A stretch of 64,000 nt of DNA from Dokdonella_A soli (GCF_039523175.1 NZ_BAAAEU010000002.1:119880-183879); one strand, 5' to 3'. Positions 9,555-19,357 are shown, counted from the stretch's first letter. Made by a program: numbers and translations. The notes: a model not told the origin generated them from the sequence alone.

Positions 9555-9660
9555 TGCGGCAGGTCGCCCTGGACACACCATGCTCCACCAGCGCTTGCCA
9601 CGTGCAGCAAGGAAGGCTTTTGCTCGTGAAGCTCCATTTCTTCTCGACCAGGTGAATGCC

Positions 9661-10929
9661 ATGCGCCGCATAGGTTTCCATTGGCTGCCTCTGATTCTTG
9701 CGGGACACGCCGCATGTACTTGCGCGGCGGTGATCACCGTTACCTCGTCCTCCGGCGGCAGCAACGACGGCAGCGGCTGCACGTTGCGCGATGCGATCAC
9801 CGCTGCGAATACCGACGCGCCTGCCGGCACTTGTTCGCCAGGCAATGGTGCAGACGTCGTCGTTTTGCCTGCGAACGTGACGATCACGCTGACCGGGGCG
9901 GACAATGCGATCAGCAGCGGCAATGGCCTGCCGGTTGTCCACTCGGATATCACCGTGCAGGGCAACGGTGCCACCATCCAGCGCGACCCGGCGTTGTCCT
10001 GCAACCTCAATGGTGTCAACGAGCCCGGCGAGTTCCGCCTGCTGCGTATCGAGAGCGGCACGGTCGCCTTGCAGCATCTGACCCTGGCAGGCGGGTGTGC
10101 CGACGACAACTATGCGACAGGTGGCGGACTGCAGAACTACGGCACGCTGGTGATCAGCAGCAGCGTGATTCGCGGCAATGCGAGCCATGATTTCGGCGGC
10201 GGTATTCTCAATTTCGGCGGCCTTGTCCTGATCGACAGCCTGTTGCAGGACAACGTCGGAGGCTCTTCCGGCGGCGCGCTGTACAACTACGACGGCGCTC
10301 ATGCAGGCATCAGCAGAAGTGCATTCGTGCACAACATCGCGTCATCCACCGGCAACGGCTCGAATCCCAGCGGCGGTGCCATCGCGAACAACGTTGGTAG
10401 CGTGCTGGACGTGAGCAATGCCAGCTTCAACGGCAATCAAGCATACCTCGGCGCAGCACTATCGAATGAGCAGGGAACCGTGACGCTGAGCAGCGCCAGC
10501 TTCGCTGGCGACGTTGTTGGCGGGAATGGCGCGGGCGGCGTGTTGCGGTCCTACAACCCTCCGGCCAATGGCAGCTTCGGCATCAAGAACTGTTTGATGG
10601 GCGCGTCCACCGCCGGTGCGAATTGCTATGTTCAATCCGGCGGATTCACGATGGTCGGCGCAAACTTGTCGAGCGATGCCAGTTGCGCCGGCTTCAGCAT
10701 CAGCCAGACCGACCCGAAGCTCGCGCCGCTGGGCTACAACGGGGGTCCGACCCCCACGTTCGCCCTGCTTGCGGGCAGCCCGGCCATCGATGCCGCCAGC
10801 GATTGCAAGGACATCGCAGGCAACACCCTCGCGACCGACCAGCGTGGCCGCGTGCGGCCGTATGGCCCTGCCTGCGATCTTGGTGCCTACGAGCGCGACG
10901 ATCTGATCTTTGCCGATGGCTTCGAGTAG
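9661..10929 (+). CDS. Secreted beta-helix, choice-of-anchor-Q-like protein with GFE tail
   Basis: Start set at 9661, where AGGTGA precedes ATG and the product opens with a good signal peptide (MRRIGFHWLPLILAGHAACTC); the frame extends 132 bases upstream without it. After cleavage comes the CSLREA-like opening CTLRDAITAANTDAPAGTC, then beta-helix turns rich in N-x-G-G-G (GGGLQNYGTLVISSSVIRGN). The end carries DPKLAPLGYNGGPTPTFALL, GSPAID, DQRGRVRP and CDLGAYE, a textbook choice-of-anchor-Q module, followed by DDLIFADGFE as the last residues. Expected to be exported and surface-attached or released. It is a close paralogue of the gene at 11184. Confidence 0.9.
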   Translation: MRRIGFHWLPLILAGHAACTCAAVITVTSSSGGSNDGSGCTLRDAITAANTDAPAGTCSPGNGADVVVLPANVTITLTGADNAISSGNGLPVVHSDITVQGNGATIQRDPALSCNLNGVNEPGEFRLLRIESGTVALQHLTLAGGCADDNYATGGGLQNYGTLVISSSVIRGNASHDFGGGILNFGGLVLIDSLLQDNVGGSSGGALYNYDGAHAGISRSAFVHNIASSTGNGSNPSGGAIANNVGSVLDVSNASFNGNQAYLGAALSNEQGTVTLSSASFAGDVVGGNGAGGVLRSYNPPANGSFGIKNCLMGASTAGANCYVQSGGFTMVGANLSSDASCAGFSISQTDPKLAPLGYNGGPTPTFALLAGSPAIDAASDCKDIAGNTLATDQRGRVRPYGPACDLGAYERDDLIFADGFE

Positions 10930-11183
10930 CGCCGAGGCGGTCCCTCACCCGTTCTCCATCGCTGCCTGCAGCTTCGATTGCACGGCGATGCGGGTGCGCT
11001 GACAGATCCGGCAGTGCTGGACGGGGCGGGCGGTCGCTGATCCGTAAATGTCACCCATGTCAGTCGGCGCGGTAGCAATGCGTTTGCTGTGTCTGCATAC
11101 CCACCGTTGGCGGCGTGTCCTTCGTGATGCGAATCGCCAAGCAGGGGAGGTATCCGCCGGCTCGGCTCTGTCAGGGGAATTTC

Positions 11184-12527
11184 ATGAAAATTTGGTCATA
11201 TCTCGTGTGCCTCGTACTGCTTGCCAATGCTGGCGCGCAGGCGTCAACCCTGAACGTCACATCCAACTCCGGCGCGCACAATGTACAGAATGCCTGCGTG
11301 CTGCGCGACGCGATTACCCAGTTGAACACGGGCGCTCCAACGGGTGGATGCGGCGTGGTGATCGCCCCGGCGAGGGTCGACGCTTCCGTGACACCGGATT
11401 GCCTGTGCACGGCCAACACGATCGTGTTGCCTGTCGGAATCACGATCACGTTGAACGAAGTGGACGATGTCGCGAACAACACCGGGTTGCCGGTGATCAC
11501 CACCTCGCTGACGATTCAGGGCAACGGCAGCACGATCCAACGCGACCCGATGCTCGTCTGCAACCGGAACGGCGTGACCGACCCGGGTGAGTTCTCCCTG
11601 ATCGCCAGCGGCACCACGCTGATCCTCAATCAGCTCACGCTCAGCGGCGGTTGCGCGGATTCCGCCGACTACCAGAAGGCCAAAGGCGGGGCGATCACGA
11701 ATTCCGGTACGTTGACGTTGATCAACGTCGTGCTCAACGGCAACTACGCCAGCAATCGCGGCGGCGCGCTGTACAGCAGCGGAGATGTCGGTGTTGCCGG
11801 GGCGAACTACATCCACACAAGCACGTTTGAGAACAATACGTCGCCATCCGGCGGTGCGATCTTTATCGAGGGAAGCAGCGCGAATCTGATCATCAATACC
11901 AGTCTGTTCCTGCAAAATTCCGCAGGCCAGTTCTTCGCCGGCGGTGCGCTGCTGGTCGGCCAGGGTTCCGCTGCAAACATAGAGAATTCAACGTTCAGCA
12001 AGAACTCGGCCGGGACCGGAAGCGCGATAGAGGCCGATGGCGTCGTCGCGATCGCCAACAGTACGTTTGCGGAAAACGTCGCGAGCGGCGGCGGTGCCAG
12101 CTATCAAATCACCGCTGGCGGTGCCGGCCAGCAAACGACGATCAAGAACAGTCTGTTCAGCGAGAACAGCGGCACCGCCGGCAACTGCTCGTTCGGCGCC
12201 GGCGTAGTCGCGCTGTTCGGAGTGAATCTATCGACCGACGCCAGTTGCACCGGCTTCACGCTGAGCGGTACCGATGCGAAGCTGTCGCCACTGGCCGACA
12301 ACGGCGGCCCGACCCTGACCTATGCCTTGAGCCCGCGCAGTCCAGCGGTCGACGCCGTGATCGACTGTACCGACAATAACAGCGTGCCGGTGACCATCGA
12401 TCAGCGCGGGCACGCACGGCCGCAAAACGTCACCGGCATTGCGCAGGCGCGCTGCGATATCGGCGCGTTCGAACTCGACGATCGGATTTTCTCCAACGGT
12501 TTCGAGGTGCCAGCCAATGGCATCTGA
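11184..12527 (+). CDS. Secreted beta-helix, choice-of-anchor-Q-like protein with GFE tail
   Basis: Start at 11184: AGGGGAA sits six bases before ATG and yields the signal peptide MKIWSYLVCLVLLANAGAQA. The mature part opens with ACVLRDAITQLNT and contains repeated beta-helix rungs (GGAITNSGTLTLINVVLNGN, ENSTFSKNSAG). The C-terminal module DAKLSPLADNGGPTLTYALS, SPAVDAV, DQRGHARP and CDIGAFELDD is choice-of-anchor-Q-like. The tail is DDRIFSNGFEVPANGI. Organisation and wording closely match the neighbour at 9661 (shared GNGxTIQRDPxLxCNxNGV segment), so the two arose by tandem duplication. Ligand or substrate unknown. Confidence 0.9.
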   Translation: MKIWSYLVCLVLLANAGAQASTLNVTSNSGAHNVQNACVLRDAITQLNTGAPTGGCGVVIAPARVDASVTPDCLCTANTIVLPVGITITLNEVDDVANNTGLPVITTSLTIQGNGSTIQRDPMLVCNRNGVTDPGEFSLIASGTTLILNQLTLSGGCADSADYQKAKGGAITNSGTLTLINVVLNGNYASNRGGALYSSGDVGVAGANYIHTSTFENNTSPSGGAIFIEGSSANLIINTSLFLQNSAGQFFAGGALLVGQGSAANIENSTFSKNSAGTGSAIEADGVVAIANSTFAENVASGGGASYQITAGGAGQQTTIKNSLFSENSGTAGNCSFGAGVVALFGVNLSTDASCTGFTLSGTDAKLSPLADNGGPTLTYALSPRSPAVDAVIDCTDNNSVPVTIDQRGHARPQNVTGIAQARCDIGAFELDDRIFSNGFEVPANGI

Positions 12528-12662
12528 GCACCGAGCCAAATGGCACGTGCGCATTCAGCGGAGACTCCCACGTGGGCGGGAAGCTTTTGCGCTACCGTAC
12601 ACCAACCATTTGCGCGATAGGCGGATTCCAGCAAGCAGCGAATCCCAGGCCCCTTCGCTGGC

Positions 12663-13490
12663 TTAGAGTGGCGGCTCGAAGCCGTTGCGGAAGATGCCGT
12701 CGCATGACTCGCCATTCAGGCAAATTCCGCTGCCGACGGTGCTGGTGACAAATGAGAGATCTGCGTCAACCCGCTGCAAAGCGGAGGTATGGGCACACGT
12801 TGAGTCGCCAAACGAGCTTGTACCCAAAATCAGAGGGAATCCATCTGCGTCATAGACATAGAGCGGGCCACCGGAATCTCCTTCGCAAGTGCCTGACGAA
12901 GTCGAACTAAAGTTGGAATACACGAGATTGGCGTCAAAGCTGTTGATCTGGACGGTCGCCAGCTGCTTGGTCGTATTTGAAAAGGAAGAGGCGGACGTGA
13001 TGCCATACCCCATGATCAGCGCAAAACGTCCGTTCACGGAAGAGGTCAGCGGCATCGAATTGAGCTTGAACGACAATACCGGCATATCGGCTGTTACATG
13101 GATCAATCCAAGATCGTGCCCATTGGAGAGGTTGTTCGGATTGAAGCTCGAATCAAAAGTGATCTGATCGACGCTGTAGGTAGCGGTGGGCGATGCATAG
13201 TCTGGCCCGATCAAGAAAGAGGTATTAGGGGGATAGTTGGAGCCGCCAGCGGCCGGGTCAAGGCAATGCGCAGCCGTCAGCACCCATCTGGGTGTGATGG
13301 CAGTGCCGGTACAAGTGGCGTATCCCCCCGCAATCTTTGCGTACACGGTACCAACACCGGGCCATTGCGAACTGCCTTTGCCCCCAATGATGTTCGGAGC
13401 GACGCTTCCGGCGCGCGTCGAAGTCGTCGACAGTGCCAACAACACACTCAAGATGCCAAGCGCGAATGAAGTACAGAGAGTAGATGGCAT
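12663..13490 (-). CDS. Secreted trypsin-like serine protease (S1 family) with GFE tail
   Basis: 275 residues with a signal peptide (residues 1-27, ILSVLLALSTTSTRA) and a chymotrypsin-fold protease. The IIGG at 34-37 is the usual mature N-terminus after activation. The triad is visible: H75 in LTAAHC, D126 in GHDLGLIHV and S206 in CEGDSGGP; cysteine pairs flank the active site. About 25 residues beyond the protease domain the chain ends CDGIFRNGFEPPL, so the GFE tag is here appended to an enzyme rather than to a repeat protein. The gene converges with the beta-helix gene ending at 12527. Probably exported protein degradation or processing. Confidence 0.92.
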   Translation of the reverse strand: MPSTLCTSFALGILSVLLALSTTSTRAGSVAPNIIGGKGSSQWPGVGTVYAKIAGGYATCTGTAITPRWVLTAAHCLDPAAGGSNYPPNTSFLIGPDYASPTATYSVDQITFDSSFNPNNLSNGHDLGLIHVTADMPVLSFKLNSMPLTSSVNGRFALIMGYGITSASSFSNTTKQLATVQINSFDANLVYSNFSSTSSGTCEGDSGGPLYVYDADGFPLILGTSSFGDSTCAHTSALQRVDADLSFVTSTVGSGICLNGESCDGIFRNGFEPPL

Positions 13491-13878
13491 CTCTTACCCT
13501 GGCGATTGCGAGCGTGCCGAGCCTAGCACGCCACCATCGGCGCCGACATCCCGTATTGGTGATTTTTCAGCGGAGCTCTGCATCGTCTGCAACGCCTTCC
13601 GTTCTCGCCTATGGCGTGCATTGTTGATTTTCGCGCTCGCTTGAGCCGCGTTTCCATGAGCCGCTGATCCGAGGCGAAGAGCTTGCAGTTCTGAGCAAAG
13701 ACCGTACTGACACGGCCCTTCGTTCGGTGAAAACGTGGCTCAATCGAGCACGAAAAAACCAATAGTGTAGCGTCTTGCTGATGTCGGGCAGGCGCCTGAC
13801 CGGAGCTGCAAGATGACCACCAAGCCTACGCCACGAGATAGGTCAGAGCATGGTTGAACGTGTTCGTCATCGTTTCCT
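13491..13878. other. Intergenic stretch without recognisable gene
   Basis: It carries the promoter of the leftward protease gene. Short frames on both strands have no family resemblance. A possible short inverted segment is the only structure; nothing else was seen. Confidence 0.45.
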
Positions 13879-14496
13879 TCATGACTTTTCCCGCGTCTTT
13901 ATCGCAACAAAGTTCGTCTCCCAGGTCTTGCCGCCGTCGTCCGAGAACGACTGTTCGAATCGATGCGAATTCGGAGTGATGTCCGACCACACAATTCGAA
14001 CCAGGACAGCCTTGCCATTGAAGGGCTCCTGATCGAAAAATTCGCCGCGCCCGTTCTTGAACTCGCCGATCGCAGGTTGACTCAAGACACCGTCACTGCT
14101 GTTGACAAACGACTGGTTCCACTGGTGCGTTTGAGGGTTGTAGAGAAACAGGGTCGCATCTTCGAGGTGACCCGTTGGACCGTCGGCTTCGATTTCCTCA
14201 AATTGGGCGCGGCCGCCCCAAACTTTGCGAACGACGACCGTTCCGTTGAGTTCAACCCAGGTCGTGGAACCGGTGAGCGGATGCTGGAGCCGCTTTATGT
14301 GCGTTTTCCAGGTGCCCAGGTTGAAGTCGAAATCGTGCTGGCCATCCCGCGCGCCGGCCGTTTCCTGCGGAGCGGCTGTCGAGGCGTTCTGCGTCCAGCC
14401 CAGCGTTGGTTGTGCAAAAAAGACCGGCGCCATCGCGAGAAGGCAGGTCCGAACATGTCCGAGTGTCTTCATGGGTACGTTCTCCATAGTTTCCAT
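13879..14496 (-). CDS. Secreted DUF1579-like (lipocalin-type) protein
   Basis: Start placed at 14496 (ATG preceded by AAGGGG); two further in-frame ATGs follow and a TTG lies upstream. The first ~42 residues form a signal peptide (TCLLAMAPVFFAQPTLGWTQ). The mature part begins DGQHDFDFNLGTWKTHI, the opening typical of a calycin-like family in which a conserved G-x-W strand starts the barrel; later strands read RFEQSFSDDGGKTWETNF. Family function is not established; members are periplasmic or extracellular and may bind small hydrophobic molecules. No operon partner. Confidence 0.65.
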   Translation of the reverse strand: METMENVPMKTLGHVRTCLLAMAPVFFAQPTLGWTQNASTAAPQETAGARDGQHDFDFNLGTWKTHIKRLQHPLTGSTTWVELNGTVVVRKVWGGRAQFEEIEADGPTGHLEDATLFLYNPQTHQWNQSFVNSSDGVLSQPAIGEFKNGRGEFFDQEPFNGKAVLVRIVWSDITPNSHRFEQSFSDDGGKTWETNFVAIKTREKS

Positions 14497-14790
14497 TGGT
14501 TGCCCCTTCAATCAGGAATGACTGGCAGCGGATCTACTTCCCGTGAATCCCGGCTCGTCCGGGTCGAGCTCACGAGCCCGGCCGATTGATGATGTCGATA
14601 TCGCTTCCGGCACCAGGGTTGCGGGTGTATTCGCGGCGGGTTTATGAGACCCCAGGAGTCCACGACCCATCTACAGTTCCTCGTCGAGTTCGTCCCAGGC
14701 ACTGACGAGTCCGTCCCAGAAGGAGCGTTGAAGGGGTCATGAGCGCGGGCAGTACGATAAGCTCGCACTCGTCGACTGGGCTGACGAGGC

Positions 14791-15996
14791 ATGCCTCCCG
14801 TATTCATGAACAGCAATACATACGTGACGACCGAAGTCGCATCGTTGGCCCTCGCATCGGAGCGTCAGGTCGGCAGGGCTGCGCATGTATCGATGCGCAC
14901 GCTGGTCCTGATCACGACGCTGTTCTGGTCATACGTAACGCTGTCGAACGTGCTCTATGCACACAGCCTGCAGGCAGACGTCGCCAGGATCAGTGATTTG
15001 ATCGTGTTCGCGCCGTGGGGCCAACGTGTGCTGCAGCACGTGCTGCTCTTCCCGGCACTGCTCGGTTGCTATTGGGCGTCATTACGCATCGGCTGGACGC
15101 CGACGTGGCGCGTTCTGGCCCAAAGTACATTGGGCGTCGCATTCGCAGCGCTGACATTCTGGGCAATGGTGCTCGTCATCGAGTTGCTCCGTCTTTTGCA
15201 ACTGCAGACCGCGGCGGCAGGTCAGCCGCCGGAGTCCATAGGGGTGCTCTGGATCGCGAGCTTCACCAATTTCTTCCTCAGTTATGGTTTCGGACTCACG
15301 CTGGTCACGGGATTCGCCCTCTACCAGCGCTTCCGCGATTCCGAGCTGCGGGTCGCGGCTCTCGAGCGCGAATGGGGTGCGGCTCGGTTGGCAGCGCTGC
15401 GCATGCAACTGTCACCGCATACGCTGTTCAATCTCCTGCACACCATTCGCGGTCAGATCAACTGGGAACCACAAGTCGCGCAATCGATGATGGTGCAACT
15501 CGCCGATTTGCTGCGGCGGCTACTGAGTGCCGGCGAACGCGACTTTTCGCTGCTCGCGGAGGAGCTGCGCTTCGTACGACTCTACCTCGAGTTGCAGAAA
15601 CAGCGCTTCGCCGATCGCCTGACCGTCGTGCTACCCGACCTCGAAGCGCAACCCGCAATCTGGGTTCCCAGCTTGATCTTGCAGCCGCTCGTCGAAAATG
15701 CGGTCGTCCACGGCCTGGCGGGTCATGGCGGGCCGATCGTGATCTGCGTGGAAGTGCTGCGGTCTTCGGACTCGCTGATCCTGCGGGTCGTGAACACGAT
15801 CTCACCCGATCACGCCATTGGTTGCGACGGCATCGGTCTCAGCAATGTGCGCGAACGGCTTGCGGTACAGTTCGGACCGCAGGCCAGGCTGAGCGCCGGG
15901 CCGACCGACGCCACTACCTGGGTCGCGCGGCTCACGATGCCGGTGCTCCGCGAATTCACGCAGCAGCACCGACCCCCAGGTCAGCCGGTGTTCTGA
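14791..15996 (+). CDS. LytS/YehU-type sensor histidine kinase
   Basis: 401 residues. Four or so membrane helices occupy about 36-180, followed by the His_kinase domain characteristic of LytS/YehU proteins: phosphoacceptor H210 in LRMQLSPHTLFNLLHTI, an N-box LQPLVENAVVHG and a G-box GIGLSNVRERL. There is no large sensory domain, so the membrane part itself probably senses. The stop codon overlaps the start of the LytTR regulator by one base (TGATG), indicating translational coupling and a cognate pair. Such systems control cell-envelope, nutrient or surface genes; this one lies among secreted-protein genes. Confidence 0.92.
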   Translation: MPPVFMNSNTYVTTEVASLALASERQVGRAAHVSMRTLVLITTLFWSYVTLSNVLYAHSLQADVARISDLIVFAPWGQRVLQHVLLFPALLGCYWASLRIGWTPTWRVLAQSTLGVAFAALTFWAMVLVIELLRLLQLQTAAAGQPPESIGVLWIASFTNFFLSYGFGLTLVTGFALYQRFRDSELRVAALEREWGAARLAALRMQLSPHTLFNLLHTIRGQINWEPQVAQSMMVQLADLLRRLLSAGERDFSLLAEELRFVRLYLELQKQRFADRLTVVLPDLEAQPAIWVPSLILQPLVENAVVHGLAGHGGPIVICVEVLRSSDSLILRVVNTISPDHAIGCDGIGLSNVRERLAVQFGPQARLSAGPTDATTWVARLTMPVLREFTQQHRPPGQPVF

Positions 15997-16772
15997 TGGA
16001 TGTCATGATCGTAGACGACGAACCGGCGGCGCGCAGAATCCTGCGCGGGTGTTGCGCCGCCGAGCCGGATCTCGACGTCGTCGGTGAATACGCCGACGCT
16101 CAGGACGCGCTCGCGGCGATCCGCCGTCGCGTACCGCATCTGCTGTTTCTCGACATACAGATGAATACGATGTCGGGTATGCAGCTCGCGCGGTCACTGG
16201 ACCCCGGCGTGCTACCGCTGATCGTATTCGTGACGGCCTACGATCGCTATGCGCTGGAGGCGTTCGACGTCAGCGCGGTCGACTATCTGCTCAAACCATT
16301 CGACGAGGAGCGGTTCCGAGCCATGCTCACCCGCGTCCGGTATCGCTACGGTGCAGAGAGCGTCGTCGACCGTCAGGCCGCACTCGAGACGCTGATCACT
16401 CAGCTGGAAAGGACAGCACGGTCGGCTGCAGAAGCGCGTCCCCGACTACTGGCGGATGCCGGCGGCTGCATGCAAATGGTGGATGTCGCGCAGATCGAAG
16501 TGGTCGAGGCCGACCGAAACTACGTGACGTTGCGGGTGGGCAAGGATGCATTCCACGCGCGCAGCACCCTGCAGCAGGCCGAGGACGCCATGCGCTCGCA
16601 GCCGATGCTGCGCGTCAGCCGCTCCTGTCTCGTCAACGTCAATCACGTGCGCGAGGTCAATCGCACGCCGCGAGGTGACTTCATCCTGGTGCTCGCCGGC
16701 GGTGCGACCGTCACGAGTAGTGAGGGCTACCGCGACAAGGTGCGCGCGCACTTTGAGCGACTGAAGATATGA
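15996..16772 (+). CDS. LytTR-family response regulator
   Basis: 258 residues starting at the ATG that overlaps the kinase stop. The receiver domain (about 1-115) has D7/D8 and phosphoacceptor D53 in LLFLDIQM, with VTAYDRYALEAF and the conserved lysine in DYLLKPFDEE. The LytTR DNA-binding domain (about 155-255) shows VEADRNYVTLRVG, LRVSRSCLVNVNHV and EGYRDKVR. It would bind direct repeats upstream of its targets when phosphorylated by the adjacent kinase. Target genes cannot be told from the sequence; nearby secreted-protein genes are candidates. Confidence 0.93.
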   Translation: MDVMIVDDEPAARRILRGCCAAEPDLDVVGEYADAQDALAAIRRRVPHLLFLDIQMNTMSGMQLARSLDPGVLPLIVFVTAYDRYALEAFDVSAVDYLLKPFDEERFRAMLTRVRYRYGAESVVDRQAALETLITQLERTARSAAEARPRLLADAGGCMQMVDVAQIEVVEADRNYVTLRVGKDAFHARSTLQQAEDAMRSQPMLRVSRSCLVNVNHVREVNRTPRGDFILVLAGGATVTSSEGYRDKVRAHFERLKI

Positions 16773-16925
16773 GCGAGAGCCAGCAGAGTCGTGATCCCGT
16801 CGTGTGCTGCACCCCCGCTTTGCAGCGCACCTGCCAGCGCCGATCGTACAGAGCGAGCGATCGCAAGATCGTTGAGGTCCGCTCAGCATTTGACCGGCCG
16901 AACGGAACCCAGAGCTAAGCGCCCG

Positions 16926-17834
16926 CTAGTCAAATCCATTCTTGAAAATCGGGTCGCAAACACTGTACCAGGGTGCAGCCCCGGTCGCCGCGTCCCAGTT
17001 CGGATCGGAGCTGGGCGTTAGCGGGTTCGGGCAGAGCACGCTCCCTCCTGCCGTCAGGCTATCGGGATTTGGCGGGGCCGGGATGGATCCGCTCAAGCCG
17101 TTATAGCCGACGAAGATTGCCAGCAAACTCGAGAGCCCCGTCAACGCGGGGATCGACCCCGTCAGTTGATTGTGGTCGACATAGAAATACTGCAGATTGG
17201 TCAAGCCGGCCAAATCGGGAATCGGTCCGGTCAGCTGATTGGAGCCGACGGCAAGATATTGAAACCACGTCAATCCTTGAGCACTCAGGCTGGGGATCGT
17301 CCCGCTTAGCTGATTCAAGGTGGCGTCGAAAGCCTGCAGTTTCGCGAGGCCGGTAAGTACAGGGATCGGGCCCGTCAGTTGATTGGAATCGACGGAGAAG
17401 AATTGCAAGTTGGTCAGGGCGGTCAGAGGCGGTATTGTTCCGGTCAGGTGATTGGTGCCGACATTGAAGTTCTGCAATTGAGTCAGCCCATCCAGCGGAG
17501 GCAAAGATCCGACCAAATTGTTGTTGGACAGATCGAGCACGATAACGCGCCGGTTCTGGTCACATGTCACCCCATACCAAGTGCAATAGTCGCTGAACAA
17601 CGTCCCCCAGCCCGACTTATTTGTCCAATTTGCACCGTTTGTATCGGAATACAAACGAAGCAGAATCGTATAGTCCGATGCGGTCGCTACGTGTAGCGAC
17701 CCGGCCAACATGATTCCGACCAGCGACCTCGCTATCGGAGATACCGCGTGCCGCGGTAAGCGCCTACGCGATACGCATAAGCGCTTCTCTTGAGCGATGC
17801 GACGCACACAGTGGCTCGTGCCGAAGAATGTCAT
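16926..17834 (-). CDS. Secreted plant-type leucine-rich-repeat protein with GFD tail
   Basis: Start at 17834 with GGGAGAAA upstream. A long signal sequence (about 1-52) precedes an LRRNT-like cap (LLRLYSDTNGANWTNKSGWG, CTWYGVTC). About seven repeats of ~22-24 residues follow with the consensus L-x-x-N-x-LTG-x-IP (SNQLTGPIP, DHNQLTGSIP), the plant-specific LRR class found in plant receptor kinases and occasionally in bacteria. The chain ends CDPIFKNGFD. LRR solenoids bind proteins; a host- or surface-protein partner is plausible but unproven. The protein is extracellular or surface-bound by its signal peptide and tail. Confidence 0.9.
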   Translation of the reverse strand: MTFFGTSHCVRRIAQEKRLCVSRRRLPRHAVSPIARSLVGIMLAGSLHVATASDYTILLRLYSDTNGANWTNKSGWGTLFSDYCTWYGVTCDQNRRVIVLDLSNNNLVGSLPPLDGLTQLQNFNVGTNHLTGTIPPLTALTNLQFFSVDSNQLTGPIPVLTGLAKLQAFDATLNQLSGTIPSLSAQGLTWFQYLAVGSNQLTGPIPDLAGLTNLQYFYVDHNQLTGSIPALTGLSSLLAIFVGYNGLSGSIPAPPNPDSLTAGGSVLCPNPLTPSSDPNWDAATGAAPWYSVCDPIFKNGFD

Positions 17835-18460
17835 GACGTTTCTCCCTGGTTGTTCGCGCCGCCAGACTTCATATGAAGCGTCGTGTTCGCCTGCGTGATT
17901 TCGTGATTTGTTTGAAAGTCGAAGCCGTCGGCGAAGCTCGGCGCGCTCAGGCTCGCCGAGATATCAGCGCGTAGGACCGGATCTCGATGGCCCTATGCCG
18001 GTCCTGGTCGCACATCGACTTGGCTGTGGTCCACTCAGGCTCAGCACGAAAATAATGCGGATTCGTGCGTGACCTGTGGGAACAAACGCGGTTCGGCGGC
18101 GAGGACTGACACCGCGCCATGCAACGCTATCCACCATCATTGCGGTCGCTGACTAGGAGGATGAGTCCGCTTACGTGCTCGAACGTCTGCTTCTGGCCGA
18201 TTACGGAGGCATGCGCGCAAGCGGGCTCTTATCTAGCGACGGAGCGCTAAGGGAGCGTTGTCGAGGGAAGGGTGGGGCCAATGCGCACTGCTGGCTGCCT
18301 GCAACCCGAAAGCGGACGTTTGCCGAACGCAAGCTGAGGAGTGGGGCAACGAGGTGGGCGTTTGGATTCTGCGCGGCTCGAGATGTATAACCCGACCCAA
18401 GTCGGTCTATTGGGTACCTAGCCCGCATGAAACTCCGCGGCTCCGTACCCGAAGAAGGTT
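17835..18460. other. Long intergenic region with a REP-like fragment
   Basis: No gene is supported in these 626 bp. Around 18298-18330 the sequence TGCAACCCGAAAGCGGACGT resembles a half of the TTTCGACCC / AAAGCGG repeat seen elsewhere in the window. The segment carries the promoter for the LRR gene near its left end. Confidence 0.5.
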
Positions 18461-19216
18461 CTAGTTACGGCACCGGAAAGCGTCGTGGTCGCGCCGGACT
18501 GACATCGGCGAACGGCCGAGCACACGACAAAAAGTCCTGTTCATGTGGCTCTGATCACAGAACCCGGCTTCCGCCGCGATAGACGCTAGGCTCGCGTCGG
18601 ATTCGCGGAGCAGTCGCGCTGCGCGTTCCACGCGAAATCTCGCCGCAGTCTCCTTTAGACCTTCGCCAATCAAGCGTCGATACGCGGGGCCGATCCAGGA
18701 CGGGCTGCGCCCCACCTCGCGCGCAACGGACCCGATGAGCCGACACGGATCGGCCCGAAGTCGAGCCGTGACATCGTGGGCCCACGAACCATGCTGCCGA
18801 GCAGACTCCTGATGCGCGGTCGACAGTAGTCGGCGAACCGAACTCAGGAGTCTTTCCTCAGACAGCCGCGCGTCGCAGGCACGAGCGATTGACCGGGCAA
18901 GACCGCCGCAAGCGCCGCCGACGCGCAGCAGTGTTCTGTCCGGCGGCATCGCTGACGGCCCTAGCCACGCGGGATCAAACTCGATTTCAATCTGTTCGAA
19001 GCCCATTTCGCCCACGACGTTGCGATGCGCGACGCCCGAACGGTAGAACACCATCGACGGACCTGAGATATCCCGCTCGCCGTATTCCGTGATGTTCCGG
19101 TAGCCACCCAGGACGTACAACGAGATCACTGGCCAATCATGCGCGTGTTCGTGGACGACAGCTCGGCTCGGATCGATGACCCGTCGTACCACAGCGCCTG
19201 CGAATTCTTGCAGCAT
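18461..19216 (-). CDS. AraC-family transcriptional regulator
   Basis: 251 residues. The N-terminal ~90 residues form a cupin-like effector domain (HEHAHDWPVISLYVLGGYR). The C-terminal ~100 residues hold two helix-turn-helix units: the first covers DPCRLIGSVAREVGRSPSWI, the second SLASIAAEAGFCDQSHMNR, followed by the family signature FCRVLGRSPMSVRRD. It is transcribed divergently from the DUF3830-hydrolase pair across a 141 bp gap and is the obvious candidate to control it. The inducer is unknown. Confidence 0.9.
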   Translation of the reverse strand: MLQEFAGAVVRRVIDPSRAVVHEHAHDWPVISLYVLGGYRNITEYGERDISGPSMVFYRSGVAHRNVVGEMGFEQIEIEFDPAWLGPSAMPPDRTLLRVGGACGGLARSIARACDARLSEERLLSSVRRLLSTAHQESARQHGSWAHDVTARLRADPCRLIGSVAREVGRSPSWIGPAYRRLIGEGLKETAARFRVERAARLLRESDASLASIAAEAGFCDQSHMNRTFCRVLGRSPMSVRRDHDAFRCRN

Positions 19217-19240
19217 GCGAAGTCCGATGAGCGATGAGTC

Positions 19241-19260
19241 GGGGATCCGGGGATCCGGGG
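19241..19260 (+). repeat. Short tandem repeat in the AraC/DUF3830 divergent promoter
   Basis: Two and a half tandem copies of the 8-mer GGGATCCG. Each copy contains the palindrome GGATCC. It lies between divergent genes and could be a regulator site or simply slippage-prone DNA. Confidence 0.45.
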
Positions 19261-19357
19261 AATCTACTGCGCTATGTTCCGTCGATAAGCGGCGGAGTCA
19301 AGGGGCCTTGAATCCGTCCAAGACGCGGCGGGAGACGATTCGATACCGTGCGGTGCC

